A stretch of DNA of 60,000 bases from Bolinopsis microptera (Eukaryota > Ctenophora > Tentaculata > Lobata > Bolinopsidae), in contig NC_087081.1 in the NCBI RefSeq assembly GCF_026151205.1, forward strand, positions 16,673,053 through 16,733,052, written 5' to 3'. The notes beneath the pieces were generated by a model. It did no database searches. It had not been told where the DNA came from and was given only the letters and a program-made list of their open reading frames with translations. Position numbers and translations under genes: made by a program. Positions 11,010 to 22,821 of this stretch are shown one piece after another (the stretch's first letter is position 1; every line of letters starts with the position of its first letter).

Positions 11010-14000
11010 TTGGAAAAATTTTCATGCTCTCACAGCAGTTCTTGCATTAACCCGTGCATTAGTAAAATCACAGTTTCATACCATGCCAAAAAGCTTGCAG
11101 TGGGACATTGCAACATGCAGGGAGGACTAACAGGTATGCCAAAATGTCTTGAAATCCAAGATCTAATCTGGAAAGAGAAATTAGATGTTTTATGCCTGAA
11201 TGAAACAAATCTTAAGTCGGATATTGACTCAGCCAGTCTAAACCTACCCAAGAATTTTACTTTTATCCGCAAAGACCGTCCTAACGACAATGGTCATGGG
11301 GATGTGGCATTCTCATCAGTGAGCACATAAAGTTTAAAATGATTCAACTAAACTTAGTTTTGCAATATAATGACCAAATCGAGGCTATTTGGATCCATCT
11401 TACAGATTGCAATATTTTCATCTGCTGTTTCTACAGATCTGAGTTGTTTAGTCCTCTTGACAAATTTTTAGATTATATGACAGACTGCATGATGAGTATA
11501 GGAAGTAACAATGTTATTTGGCTGGGTGATGTAAATGTAGACCAAAACAACATCAGCAGTATGAACTATAAGAAATTAGACATTACAATGAAAATGTTTG
11601 GAATGGTACAGGTAGTTCAGGATATTACCCGCATTGCTAAACTAGGAAACAGAATCACAAAGACCACAATCGATGTTGTCATAACAAACACTTACTCCAA
11701 GTTTCTTGACTGCAAAGTCCTTGATGATTGTATAGGAGATCATCAGGTCGTAAAGTTCATTGTCGATTTCAATGTGCATAAGGCCTCAAAATTCAAGAAG
11801 TTACTAATAAGAGATCACAGCAAAATGAATGTTACTGCTCTTAAAGAATTTTTGGAAACTTGTGATTATAGACCAATAATAGATTCAACTAGTCTGAATG
11901 ATGCAGTTGATGGTTTAAACGAACATATTGATCACTACTATGATCACTTCTGTCCAATTAAACAAATTAAGTGCCATAGTGATTACATCCATAAGCCATC
12001 TCCAGAATTTTTAGAAAGTAAGAAATTGAAAGGGAAACTTTACCGTAAATTTTTAACACACAACAAGAACAGACGTATACATCCAAATGGTCTTATACAC
12101 TGTAATAAATGTGACTCATTATGGATGGCATATAAACGGCAGAGAAACTATTCAACCTATTTGTCTAGAATTAATAGGAAGACTAACTTAGCAACAGAAC
12201 TGAAAGCCAAGTGTGCCATGAATGATCTAAAGGGTGTATGGAAAACGATAAAGACAGCATCAAATCTGCCTGTTAAAGCTAACAATATCAATAACAATCT
12301 TGATGCTGAAACCACCAATAAATATTTTGCTGAAATAGGTCCAAAGATCCAAGCAGAAGTGCAGCTGGAAAATGAAAATGAATTTCTATCTTATCTACAA
12401 AATAAGCAGATTGACAACGAGACCAGCTTGAATAGCTTTACTGAAATAACTGAGTCCAATATCTTAGACTATGTGGCAAGTATCCCTTGTAGCAAATCCA
12501 CTAATGATCATATACCATTGAGAGTGTTTAGACAAATTTTACCTGCATTTATTGCTCCATTAACACATCTTGTAAATTTGAGTTTATCCAGTGGCATCAT
12601 GCCAAACAGCTGCAAGGTTGCAAAAGTCACCCCAATCCATAAGGATGGTGATACTGAGAATCCTAGTAATTATCGACCAATCTCAATTTTACCGATTCTT
12701 GGAAAGTGCATCGAATTTTGTGTGAACTCCCAACTGACTCAATATCTTGATAAAAGGGAATACTTTCAGAGCATCAATATGGTTTCCGTAAAGATCACTC
12801 TACAACTTATCTCATGTTAGATCTGTTTGATCGTATATTTACTGCTAAGAACAGTGCCAAGCATCCTGCAATTATCTTCCTGGACATCAGAAAGGCATTT
12901 GATACTGTTAACCATGATATTCTCATTCAAAAGCTGAAGCATTATGGAATAAAAGATACTGCATTGAGCTGGTTTAGGAGCTTCCTCACAGATAGATTAC
13001 AGCAAACTAGAGTTGGGAGTAGGATAAGCAGTTTACATTCATTGAACTCTGGAGTGCCTCAAGGAAGTATATTAGGACCAATTCTATTCAGCATTTTTAT
13101 CAATGACCTGCCTAATGCATGCCTATTTTCTAAACCTTATCTATTTGCTGATGACGGTGCATTATATTTTGACAATATATCTAGAGGAAACTATGGTAAC
13201 ATCAAACAAGAGTTGAAATTAGTTATCAGATGGCTTCAGGCTAATAAACTATCCCTGAATAATGAAAAAACAAAACTAATGATCCTTGACTCTAAGCCTA
13301 ACCTTGATGCCATCCTTGTTGAAATTTGTGATGACCTTACTTTGGTAATCTGTGAAACTAAATCCCATAAGTACCTTGGACTTATAGTTGACAGCAGATT
13401 GACATTTAATGAACATATTGATAACATTAAGAAAAAGATATCCAAAAGAATTGGTGCTATGTATAGATCAAAAAAACTTCTCCCTCTCTTAAGTTCAGGA
13501 AGATGTTTGCTAATGCACTTATGTTGCCACATTTTGACTACTTAGACACCATCTGGTCAAGAACATATAAAAAACGACTAGGAGAGTTAGATATCATGTA
13601 CAAAAAGGTTGCTAAAATAGCCCTAGATGTAAACATCAGAGAGAGGTCGGTTAATGTATACAAAAATATGGGATGGCTTCCTCTCCATTTGAGACGACAG
13701 GTTCATCTTAGCTCATATATGTACCGTATAATCAATGAAACATGTCCAAAGCATTTTATCGGGAAATTCTCGTATATTTCTGGTGGATCACGTGAGGCAG
13801 AAAACTGCAATCTTTATACTCCTAAATCAAGATCTCACAAGGAGTTTAACTATCTAGGAACTAAGGCCTGGAACATATTACCAAAGTCCCTTAGAGAGTG
13901 TGACGTCGTTAAGAAATTTTCTAAGTTATACAAAGAAACTCTTATGAATATGGTGCTAACTGATGAGAATTACCAAGGGGATAACTCTTACGATAAATTC

Positions 14001-14033
14001 ATGATCCCACCCAACACTAGCCAATGTATCTAG
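11010..14033 (+). pseudogene. LINE ORF2: APE endonuclease and reverse transcriptase, frameshifted
   Basis: Four overlapping frames make one gene. 11,010-11,330: endonuclease start (GHCNMQGG, then LCLNETNLK with the catalytic Glu). 11,339-12,820: the rest of the endonuclease (WLGDVNVDQ, TIDVVITN, IGDHQVV) and the RT start (KVTPIHKDGD, NYRPISILP). 12,814-13,545: RT core with FLDIRKAFDTVNHDIL, SGVPQGSILGPILF, the catalytic FADD, and KYLGLIVD. 13,503-14,033: C-terminal region (YKNMGWLPLHLRRQ, YLGTKAWNILP). Frames break near 11,305, 12,768 and 13,500, each consistent with a one- or two-base indel; no long deletion is visible. The endonuclease and RT motifs place it in the Jockey/CR1 group. With an otherwise intact body it looks recently decayed. 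Confidence 0.9.
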
Positions 14034-14306
14034 GCAGGTATGTTATTTCGGTTAAGTTATCTCAGTACATAAGTGAATCCAATCCATCCCCTGCAATCAA
14101 AGTATTTCCATGCCTATTAAGCTATTACAGGAAATTAGGAACATCAGTGGAAAGGTGCACTGTCAATCATTATTGCTCCATACCTCCAGTCCTCCTGTTA
14201 TGTGCAATTCTCACTGCTATGTATGCTCCTCATTTGTATCAATTATATTGATGCTACATTGTTATTGAATATGAAATAATTTTCAACCGTATTAATTTAT
14301 TAACTT

Positions 14307-14436
14307 ATTGTAAATAGCAAGTTTGACAAAGGGATTACGTTTATTTTACCCGGAGTTCGTTTAAGTTTAGTATTGTAAATAGTTAATTTGACGAAGGGAA
14401 TACGTCTATTTTACCCTGAGTTATGTTTTAGTTCAA
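14307..14436 (+). repeat. 65-bp tandem duplication in the LINE 3' region
   Basis: Two copies starting ATTGTAAATAG (14,307 and 14,372), sharing TTGACRAAGGGAWTACGT and ATTTTACCC. Lies between the ORF2 stop and the (TTTA)n tail. Confidence 0.8.
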
Positions 14437-14652
14437 TCTTGACACAATTTTAAAATTATAATTTAATTATTTTATATATATGTATTGTCCATAACTAGGG
14501 TGGCCTGCTAACAGAACCATGATCTGCCTTGATTCATCCTTCAGCACAGAGAAAAGCTCCTTTTTTATACATTATGATTACAGAGGATCTGATATTTAGA
14601 TATATATTGCTGTGCTGTAAAAATTGACTTTATTTATTTATTTATTTATTTA

Positions 14653-15030
14653 TGTAATATAGTCTAATATACCGCGAAATGTAATTCGCGGTATCGCGAT
14701 TTTTGGCCAAAATGACCGCGAAATCCTTTTGTCCCTGCAGCTTCCCAGAGGGTGGGATTAGGAGATAGAAATGGTTTAAATGTATAAATATAGGTATTAA
14801 AAGATAATGTGAACTTAATTTCAACAACAGGCAGTACTGGCCGTAGTATATTGGCAGCAAAACTGATAATTGGTATGAATTGATAGATGGCTGGATAACA
14901 CGAAATGAAACATTGCTATACATATGTGGTGAAACTGAAAGGATGACTTTAAAGAGTTCCGAATGATAATGTTCTAACAAACCAAAACTACTACTTTCTG
15001 TATCGTAGTAGATCTGGCATGATGTGTGGC
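14653..15030. other. No gene seen
   Basis: Contains the GC-richer repeat at 14,684-14,750 (inverted partner at 8,657-8,735); otherwise AT-rich unassigned sequence leading to the right segmental duplicate. Confidence 0.3.
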
Positions 15031-15518
15031 AAGATTCTTTTATTATTTGTTCATGTCTCATTTCCATCCAAGATATGATTGATGCGTGTAAAGCTGTCTC
15101 AAAGCATAGTGCAAATACCAAATAACACCACCTACGGTAATAAGAAATACTTAACGTGTTTGTTTAAACTGAAGAAGATGGCTCACTGACCAGCACTGTC
15201 CTTGTAGTGACACGTGATGCCCATATAAGGAGTTGTCTTTGAGTTCAGCTTGAGCAGCTCCCATAATCTTCCTTTATTTTGTGAGCACAAGCACGTCACA
15301 AGCACACCACAAGCACGTCCAAATACTACCAGATCCAAAAATGAGTTTGCTCCCAACCTAGCACAGTGTACGTTCACGATCTAACCAGATACATTCATTG
15401 TTGGTCATGCGTACTATGATAAAGGTGGCTAATACTGCACACCATACGACACTTGAACACATTTATGAACACAACTCTTGTCCTAACACTTTCTACTTTA
15501 TATCAGTAAGGAGAGGAT

Positions 15519-15605
15519 CATGATGACGTCACGTGATATTGTGATGACGTCACGTGATATTGTGATGACGTCACGTGATATTGTGATGACGTCACGTGAT
15601 ATCAC
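15519..15605 (+). repeat. 21-bp tandem repeat carrying TGACGTCA and CACGTG
   Basis: About four copies of GTGATGACGTCACGTGATATT. Each unit overlaps a perfect CRE-type palindrome (TGACGTCA) with an E-box (CACGTG). Absent from the left duplicate. The same composite recurs near 36,570 and 41,630-41,665. Confidence 0.85.
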
Positions 15606-16193
15606 AAGTTACATGTCAGCATTAGATTCTAAATTTAGCAATAGAAATGTACAGTAATTCAATCAACAAGTCAGATTAGTCGGTCACGGAGTCCAGGGTC
15701 AAAATTATTGATAATCAACTAATTTCTTTATCTATCAGTCAGCTCAGCATCTATCATGGCACGTTTATCTCTCGGACAGGTCGGGCATGATCGTTATTAT
15801 TCCTTTTAGGGAATTTACCATCTTTTGTTAAAAATAGTCTATTGTAGTACTTAATCCTAAACATAAGCCTAAACCTAACCATCCGGATAAGTTATACAAA
15901 ACCAACATTATTTAGCTTTATAATTGGTAAGTTGCAGCCAAGCAAATATATTTCTTCTATTAGTCTATTCAACCTTTTCAATTTGATTCATGATTGTCCT
16001 TACAGTCTGACCACTGAGTAGGTCTCGGTTATTTACTCATTTTATTCTACCCCACTGAGACACTAAAAACGAGTATGCAATTTGTTTAAATATACAATTA
16101 AATATTAGCGTATATAATACCACCTATTTGACGGCCACTTATTTTTTCATAATCGCACTGGTTTTTATTTTCAGGGAGTGCGATTACAAAACT

Positions 16194-17594
16194 AATTGCA
16201 CTGTTTTGAGAGCAACCGAAAGCATATTCGGTGCAATATAATCGCACTACTTTTCTAAAAGATGCTGTAAAACATTAGTCATTATTATAGGGAGCACTGC
16301 TTGCAGTATATCTCACAGGGGGAATGAGATTTCAGTAGTTCAGAGAGAGTCCCTCCCAACAACTGTAACTTCGTAGGAAGTATAGCGAATTATCTTATTA
16401 GGATACAGGAGGTGAAAGCATTAAATAACTCGTAAAATACAATTTTCACGAGCCACGGGCCCCTATTGAAAAATACACCTAAAATACGAGATTCGGGGTG
16501 TTTTCAAAACCAACATATTATGAGCGCTCGATTCATAATTAAAATCTGGCCTCTCTGCGATCTTTAAAGGTTGGACTATCAACTAATATCATGATGGATC
16601 TGAGATAGAATAATAAAATTAATTTGAAATATCTTTTCTCAGGATATCAATTAAGGGGGAGGGGGGTTCAGCCTGAAGTTTCTGTGAAACTTGATTCTGA
16701 CATAGCAGTTGACCAACAAAGTAGGACCCATTCCATTTACCGGCACCACGACATTAACTTTCCGCAAAAACCGCGAGAGACATACCATTATTAATCATTA
16801 AATATCGAACACCAATTGCACTATTTGAACTTTTCTGTTTGTCTAAAAGACCCGGCAAAGAAACTCTTCTTATAACAACCATGCCCTCAAACAGTTTCGT
16901 TTACAAATCTAGTTGCCTTTGGAATTCATTCCGTCAGATGTTGGCACTGAACGACCTTGAAATCACTCGTGGTGTATTCAAATCAAAGGTAAAAAAGTCA
17001 TTCTCTCGTCTCAGGGTAAAGGTGACAAGAATACCTGGGCCCCTTTGGCAAACTTTCTGAACTCAGGCAGCATGAACGACTAAATTTGAAAAAATAAAAC
17101 TTCTTGTCTGAATGAACTATTAGAACCTCAAGAAGCTGATCCGCATGTCTCCGCTACTAAAATGTTTAATGAGCCCAATCACTCATCACTTAACAGTTTA
17201 ATCTTCAAAGTGAGTTGTACAATCTAGGTTGTTTTAAGTAGCTGTTGATAGTGTAAAACAGGAGTGACTTGATCGTTTTCATAACTTCGATTTACAATTT
17301 GTACCATAATAAAACTAGCACTGCCATGGGGTTCAAAAAGGGTCATTGTAAGCCTCCAGCGTAATGGTCCTAAGTCTCTGCCCCATGCAGTGCCTGTCAG
17401 CATCAGCTAACAGAATAGCCCTAACATAACGATCAAGCCACAAATTAGGTTCTATAATGATTTAATATTGTTGAATAAAGAGATTTGAATATAATATTTG
17501 TTTTATTCTGAATATTTGTTTTATTCTGATTATACCATTGAAAACGTTTTGGCTGGGTTGAATGGTGTTATGGTTTTTTACCAGTATGACAAAA
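16194..17594 (+). mobile_element. 1.4-kb insertion containing a LINE 3' end
   Basis: The left duplicate shows the empty site. Here TACAAAACT is present on both sides (16,185-16,193 and 17,595-17,603), as a 9-bp target duplication. Inside, 16,839-17,060 encodes 73 residues resembling the C-terminal tail of a non-LTR ORF2 (KRPGKETLL, NSFVYKSSCLWNSF), followed by a 3' region. The first 640 bp has no recognisable coding. Four extra bases follow the right target copy, so the exact right end is uncertain. Confidence 0.65.
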
Positions 17595-17685
17595 TACAAA
17601 ACTGCCCAAGAAATAAGAACTTAATTTCCCAAATTTGGACAATTTGACAACAAATGGTGTCAAAATCGGTTTATTTTTAGGTAAC

Positions 17686-19140
17686 ATGGGCAACAAAGCA
17701 TCATCCAAGTTATCTGTGACCGCAATCCCTGATTCCTATATTGCAATCTCAATATGTTTCAACTCAAAGATAGGAGTCATGAATGTGACTCCGGAGGTGA
17801 GGGAAATGCTTGTTATACTTGATCAGGAAATAGAATCCAAATATGGATCCACTCGAGGACAACTCAAAGATTATTATGGTACTGTAAAGATGCATGTTGG
17901 GGATAAGTTTACTTTTGTTCATCGGAAGGGTAAAAAAAGAGCAACTCTTGGAAAGTTTTTTGCCATACGTCTCCTAGAGGAAATGTACAATCTAGGCTAC
18001 AACCTGATTACAAGTAGTGATTTAGCAACGCATTCTGACAAATCTACTTGGTTCTTTGCAAAGGAGGCAATATCTGATGAAAACAGAGGTAAATCTAGAG
18101 TTTGCTGTATTGCTCCTGGTAGTGGTGGACTGCTAGGCAACAAACTTATCCTTCTGCATCATGATGAGCATATAAAACAAGCTGTTATGCTAGCTCTTGA
18201 AGATGCTTGGGCCAAAGGTGTATCAGGAACTGAGGACGTTCAGTCTCCAGGTGAAATCCTGCATGAGATTACTTTGAATGGCACCTGGGATTCGACTGAT
18301 GAGGACGGAATAAATACTCGAAAATTAATTTGTAATTTAGTGGGAAGGATGGGTGAGGTAAACTGGAGACTTATCACTTCAACTAATCTGAAAGACACTG
18401 CAGACTGCTTCTTCTTCATATACGATCCAACTTTTACTGCTCATCCAAATGATTTCTGTATGCTGTCCTTGGCTAAAACGGACAGGTTAAGGTTGATTAA
18501 CTGCAACCACCTTCTTGAGCCTTTGGAGACGGCTATTACTGCTGCTGGTCTTTCTATCCAAGAAAAGATGGATTATTACGGTAGCCATGAGATAAAAATT
18601 CATGGAAATCCTTGGCATTCCTCGGATAGTGAAGCCATTGTTGCACGAAGAAGTATTTCAAGGATTATGGAAGTTTTTGGGCAAAGTGGATACACTCCTC
18701 TATACGCAATTGAGATAAGCCGAAGCTGGATTGATAAAGCCTCTATTCTCTTTCGGAAAGATCCATTCCCAATGAACTGTAAATATGCTTGCTTGTCATT
18801 GACCTACTTGAATACGCTTCGGTTACTTGATTTCCCCATCGATGTTGGTGTCCAATTGAGGGATTGTATCTACCAGTTTTATCCGTTTGGTGTTCAAAAG
18901 GAGGTTAATTTACCAGACTCAAACCTAGAAATAAACGTTGAGGGATGGCCCTGGATTACTACTGCTTTTTCCAAGGGTGCTATTTCCTATCACATGAGAG
19001 CTGTATTGGGCAAAATGATGGCGGTCGCGGCCCAACATGGCTGGTATGTATCCATTTCAGGAGATATTACGTCAAAATTTATTGGCAAACACAGAAATAG
19101 GATAGATGTTCATAGCATCTATTTTATGAAAATGTGTTGA
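17686..19140 (+). CDS. Unknown four-repeat protein, predicted N-myristoylated
   Basis: 484 residues from the ATG at 17,686. The open frame runs back to 17,635, but this ATG matches the start of the left copy and follows an acceptor-like TTTATTTTTAG, so an upstream non-coding exon is possible. MGNKASSK fits the N-myristoylation consensus (Gly2, Ser6, Lys8), which would put it on membranes. The rest is four diverged repeats of about 105-115 residues at roughly 18-126, 138-246, 257-361 and 366-482. Each has a CLSL-type strand, a D.LRL-like segment, an EIKIHGNPW-like strand with Trp, a helix resembling ARRSISRIMEVF, and a closing GW/GY plus SGD/SSD. No signal peptide or transmembrane segment is seen. 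I do not recognise the family and assign no function. A near-identical but frameshifted copy lies at 4,868-6,323. The open frame with many substitutions from its sister suggests selection, which needs a dN/dS test. Confidence 0.75.
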   Translation: MGNKASSKLSVTAIPDSYIAISICFNSKIGVMNVTPEVREMLVILDQEIESKYGSTRGQLKDYYGTVKMHVGDKFTFVHRKGKKRATLGKFFAIRLLEEMYNLGYNLITSSDLATHSDKSTWFFAKEAISDENRGKSRVCCIAPGSGGLLGNKLILLHHDEHIKQAVMLALEDAWAKGVSGTEDVQSPGEILHEITLNGTWDSTDEDGINTRKLICNLVGRMGEVNWRLITSTNLKDTADCFFFIYDPTFTAHPNDFCMLSLAKTDRLRLINCNHLLEPLETAITAAGLSIQEKMDYYGSHEIKIHGNPWHSSDSEAIVARRSISRIMEVFGQSGYTPLYAIEISRSWIDKASILFRKDPFPMNCKYACLSLTYLNTLRLLDFPIDVGVQLRDCIYQFYPFGVQKEVNLPDSNLEINVEGWPWITTAFSKGAISYHMRAVLGKMMAVAAQHGWYVSISGDITSKFIGKHRNRIDVHSIYFMKMC

Positions 19141-19878
19141 GATTTCAAGTGTAGCTTTAAACATGTTTTAAGGGCCCAACAGTCAGCCCACTCAGTTGAT
19201 GGTAGAACCGTTGGTCTTTGTAGGATGTTGTAACAGGGACTACACTTCTTTTTTTCTCTTGCTAACCAAAATAGGGCTTGTAAAGTATGATGCCACAAGC
19301 CTCTACACCCAACCTCTAACAGAAAAAGTTGAGCTTTCCACCATGAAGCCCAGGAATAAGCTCTTTGTTATAACGCGCTTGTTCCTACTTGGTTACTCTC
19401 ATTGCCAACCATCAACTCTACTTAAATCACAATCTTTCCTGTGTCCAACCAGACTATAATATCGGGTCTCTCCGCCGATGTGTTGGGGGAACTGTGCTGG
19501 GAGGCCATCTTCGTCCCAGACCATCTGTCAATCATGCTCCATCTCAAAAGGGCTCTCTCTTCACTTTAAAGTTTTGTTTTTGATAACTACTGCTTGAAGG
19601 ACTATTATCACGTTTCAGCAAAAATGTGGTTCACCATATATTATTATTTATCTTTTCTGTTTAAAATTGTTTATAAATATAATATGGCAATTGATGACAC
19701 AATTAGATTTTCAATTTATATTTCTAAACACTTTTTCTTTTGTCTTTTTCGTTTTATCTTTTACTAAAAATTTGTTTTACTAAAAAAAGCATTTTATCGT
19801 AAATATGTACAATTCTGAAGTTTGTATAAAAAGTTATTTAATGTACTTAGTTGTATCTTGAGATTCTGTAACGTTTGT

Positions 19879-20046
19879 AAGGGGTCGTTCAAATGTTATC
19901 ACTGAGGGGGGGGGCCGGAGAAAGTGTTTTATGATTATGCTAGTATAATTTTCACACAATAGCTATGTGTAAAACTGTTTACGGAGGGGAGAGGGTTGAT
20001 AATTGGCCCAAATGTGATTACTTGATATGTGAGAATCCCCCTTTAA
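19879..20046 (+). mobile_element. MITE of the AAGGGGTCGTTCA family, copy 2
   Basis: Same position in the duplicate as 7,015-7,177 and same ends (AAGGGGTCGTTCAAATG; AATCCCCCTTTAAC). No coding capacity. Confidence 0.65.
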
Positions 20047-20184
20047 CTTACATTTTTGTTTTATCAAGTTTTTTTCTTAATAAAAATTTTGGAAAAAATT
20101 AGAAAGAAAAATGTTTTTTTCTTTTTACCGCGATTTGAATGTCCTGCACAGCATATTGAAGCTTTTTCAAATTATTCTTATTCT

Positions 20185-20299
20185 TGGTTGACGATGTCAA
20201 CCCATCGAGATCGTTGCTCTGCGAAGCAGAGCAACGATCGACGATGCAAGAATGCTAGTTGCTAGTTCGCGCGGCGCGTCGAAGCGGCGAAGTCCTCCA
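20185..20299 (+). mobile_element. Short element A, 115 bp, with 11-bp target duplication
   Basis: Bounded by ATTCTTATTCT at 20,174-20,184 and 20,300-20,310; the left duplicate at about 7,250 has the unfilled site. Begins TGGTTGACGATGTCAA and ends GCGAAGTCCTCCA. GC-rich, with a palindromic CTCTGCGAAGCAGAG-like core. Same family as 55,010-55,339. No poly-A tail, no clear terminal inverted repeat, no coding. Confidence 0.8.
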
Positions 20300-20370
20300 A
20301 TTCTTATTCTTATTGTATTGCTGTGTAAATTGAATTATAATTATAATTATAATTTTCAAGATTTAAATTT

Positions 20371-20970
20371 TCTGAATTTTAACGAGTCTTGTAACATCTT
20401 TATTAACCCTTACATAACAGTTTACACTAAATCTCAAGAAAAAAAACCAACAACATCCATTGCAATGACCCCATCTAAATTTCAAAACTTCGAGTGCCCA
20501 CAGATATTTAATGGATTATCATATTCTATAGGGCGATTAAAAAATAATGTTGGGATTTTTAAAAATAATGTTTATATTAAATGGCCACAATTTCTGAGAT
20601 TGTGTATTTGTAAGTGGTACTCCCACAAAAACTTTTCTCCAGATTGTGCAATATGCTCATTGCTCATGTGTAAAATTATAAAATAGGCATTTTAAGAGTT
20701 AAACTCTTGTACAGGTGGATGTGAATTGTTTTTATGATTAGCTAACAATTCGAAAGATTTTAACCCCAATAATTTGGTTCAGGACTTTTTATTTTGGCTG
20801 CAAAAATCGCGCTACAAAGGAGTTCCTACCAAAGTTAAACGGGGAATCGTATAAGACCACTTTTGAGGCATATCACATCAATAATAGTTCAAGCACAATT
20901 TAACGGTTGATACTCGTAAAATATCTGTTCAGAACCGTCGACGAGTCCAACTCGGCGCGTGTCCTGGTAG
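20371..20970. other. No gene seen
   Basis: AT-rich. An open stretch from 20,252 to 20,686 crosses the short element and has no protein-like features, so it is not called. Confidence 0.3.
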
Positions 20971-21101
20971 GTTGTAAATCTGCAAAAGCACAATGCGTTA
21001 TTGTGCCGCGCCGCGCACTCAATTATGCTTCTTGCAACTAGATCGGCAAAATGCGCTACTGTGTCCCGCCGAGCTGCGATGAATTGACATCGTGAATCAA
21101 A
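20971..21101 (-). mobile_element. Short element B, copy 1
   Basis: On the minus strand it starts TTTGATTCACGATGTCAA and ends near TTACAA. Shares GCGCTACTGTG and GAGCTGCGATGAATTGACAT with 21,436-21,561. No clear target duplication. Confidence 0.6.
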
Positions 21102-21435
21102 TCTCTCCCAACTAATTTAGGTTCAGTAGTTAAGTATGATTGGAAGGTTTTGACAAATTTTCATGTCAGCATAATTTATGTTTAGGAACCGAAGTTATGA
21201 CAGAATAATACGACAAAAATCAACGAATTTCGTCAAATTACGCAACTTTTACACCTAATTTTGCTGCAAAAGCCGCGCACCATCACTTTAAAAATTTGGT
21301 ACTGTGAAAATTTTCACTGTCTCTAAAAAACAATGGTAAACAAATTTTGAAAATCCGAGCAAGTTTATTTTTACCGTGCACCTTAATAATACAATGGCTA
21401 AACGGTCTCGAAATGGCCGGTGGCTGAGGGCACGC

Positions 21436-21561
21436 TTGTAGCGCGATGCGTTACTGTGCCGCGCCGCGCACTCAATGAGGCTTCTCGCAACGGCTAGATC
21501 GGGGGATGCGCTACTGTGCCATGCCGCGCCGAGCTGCGATGAATTGACATTGTTAATCAAA
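21436..21561 (-). mobile_element. Short element B, copy 2
   Basis: Minus strand start TTTGATTAACAATGTCAA, end CGCGCTACAA. Closely related to 20,971-21,101 and 21,730-21,851. Flanks show only an imperfect duplication (GGGCACGCT / GGGTAAGCGT). Confidence 0.65.
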
Positions 21562-21729
21562 GGGTAAGCGTACGGCTGCAAGTCAAGGATAACTGTGTTT
21601 ACTGTTTCATGTCATGTATTTAATATATAATAGTATAATGTTTTGGGACGGAATAAAACGAGTGCCCAGATTTTTAGATTCGAAGCGCATAATCGTGAAT
21701 CGATCGCGATAGTTTCGACACTCGTGATT

Positions 21730-21851
21730 TTGATTCACGATGTCAATCCTTCGCAGCTCGGTGAGGCACAGTGGTGCATCTCGCCGATCTACCGAAGGTT
21801 GCGAGAAGCATTATTTGATGCGCGCGCGACCCAGTAGTGCATCGCGCTACA
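21730..21851 (+). mobile_element. Short element B, copy 3, with 10-bp target duplication
   Basis: Bounded by ACTCGTGATT at 21,720-21,729 and 21,852-21,861. Begins TTGATTCACGATGTCAAT and ends CGCGCTACA. Shares its first 18 or so bases with short element A (20,185 and 55,010) but differs in body and 3' end. Confidence 0.75.
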
Positions 21852-21861
21852 ACTCGTGATT

Positions 21862-22711
21862 CGAGTGTCAAGATAAAATGCCAATGTCTCTCTTTTCCAA
21901 ACAAAAGGAAATGATATTAATTTGAATAACCGTCTGCAAATGCAAATTGATACCGAGAATGAAATCGGTCGCTCGAGCTTTTCCCATTCAATGAGCTTTG
22001 CCTTTATTACTATTTGTAAGCCGTAGATTTTCAGAATGCTTGAACAATTATCTAAGAGGAAAATTTCCTCAGATTTTGAATAAAATTACTCCTTAATGGT
22101 GTAAAATTGATTTGAAAAGTTATCATTTTGTCAAAAAATCAAGATTTAAAAACGCTTAATTTGATTAGATGACGTCATCAAGTCACAAGTGGTGATGATG
22201 ACGTTAAATTGTTTTTTGATACAATTTAAACTAAAGTGTAAACGATTATCTTCAAGACCTGTTGTTCGAAATGAATGTATCTTGTATACCCCCAAGTGGT
22301 GTCAAAAACGCGAATTAAATTAAAATAGGTAATAATTATTTTAGTCTTTTGAGTCTTGACAACATTTTAGGGTTATAGGGGTTCCTGCTAGTATATATGA
22401 TATATATATACAACGGTGTTTCTTTCTCTTTTAGCAAAGTGCTCAACTATTGTCTAGGAGCATTATATAAGCGTAAAAAAGTAAACGATGTTATCGTCAA
22501 ACTAAAAGTTTCATGAATGAGTGAACAACAATCTTCAGCGACATGATTACAATTAAAATGGCAAACATTATACATTATAGTGCTCCTTAGGCTTTATCAA
22601 ACTCTTATAATTAACAATTACTTAATACTCCTAAAACCTATAACTAACAACAATTCATTTTTTACAACTAATAAATTCAGATCTTTTATTTATTTAGTCT
22701 GTGTTCTAAAG
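21862..22711. other. No gene seen
   Basis: AT-rich, with a TA-rich run near 22,391-22,411 and a TGACGTCATC site near 22,170. No coding or repeat structure recognised. Confidence 0.3.
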
Positions 22712-22821
22712 GATGTGTAAGCACAGATTGAGCACCGAGCTATCAAAACTGATATGTGACCTCAAGAATAAAAACATCGAATATAGCATAGACTGGAAGA
22801 TTATCACTAAATCTAATAGGG
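22712..22821 (+). pseudogene. Retroelement C-terminal fragment, Penelope-like
   Basis: About 36 codons reading MCKHRLSTELSKLICDLK and then IEYSIDWKIITKSN. This resembles the 'TELSKYIW.LK ... W.I' stretch found in the GIY-YIG-containing part of Penelope-like and related elements. The frame runs straight into the inverted-repeat element at 22,819. Family assignment is from memory of the motif. Confidence 0.45.

Larger units (their letters stand above)
8951..14652 (+). mobile_element. CR1/L2-like LINE with a dioxygenase-SGNH ORF1
   Basis: Nearly full-length non-LTR retrotransposon: ORF1 (9,060-10,850), spacer, ORF2 with APE-type endonuclease and RT (11,010-14,033), a 3' region with a 65-bp tandem duplication, and a (TTTA)n tail at about 14,627-14,652, the kind of microsatellite tail common in CR1/L2-type elements. 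The 5' end is uncertain; an ATG at 8,951 opens a 41-codon frame stopped at 9,074 by a 20-bp tandem duplication (9,052-9,091) that also shifts the frame. ORF2 has three frameshifts, so this copy is probably inactive. Confidence 0.8.
15031..20370 (+). repeat. Segmental duplication, right copy
   Basis: Direct repeat of 3,840-7,310, about 11.2 kb away. Longer than the left copy because of a block at about 15,380-15,660 with CRE-like tandem repeats, a 1,401-bp insertion (16,194-17,594) and a 115-bp element (20,185-20,299). The coding part is very similar between copies and the flanks diverge more, mostly by indels. Confidence 0.9.
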
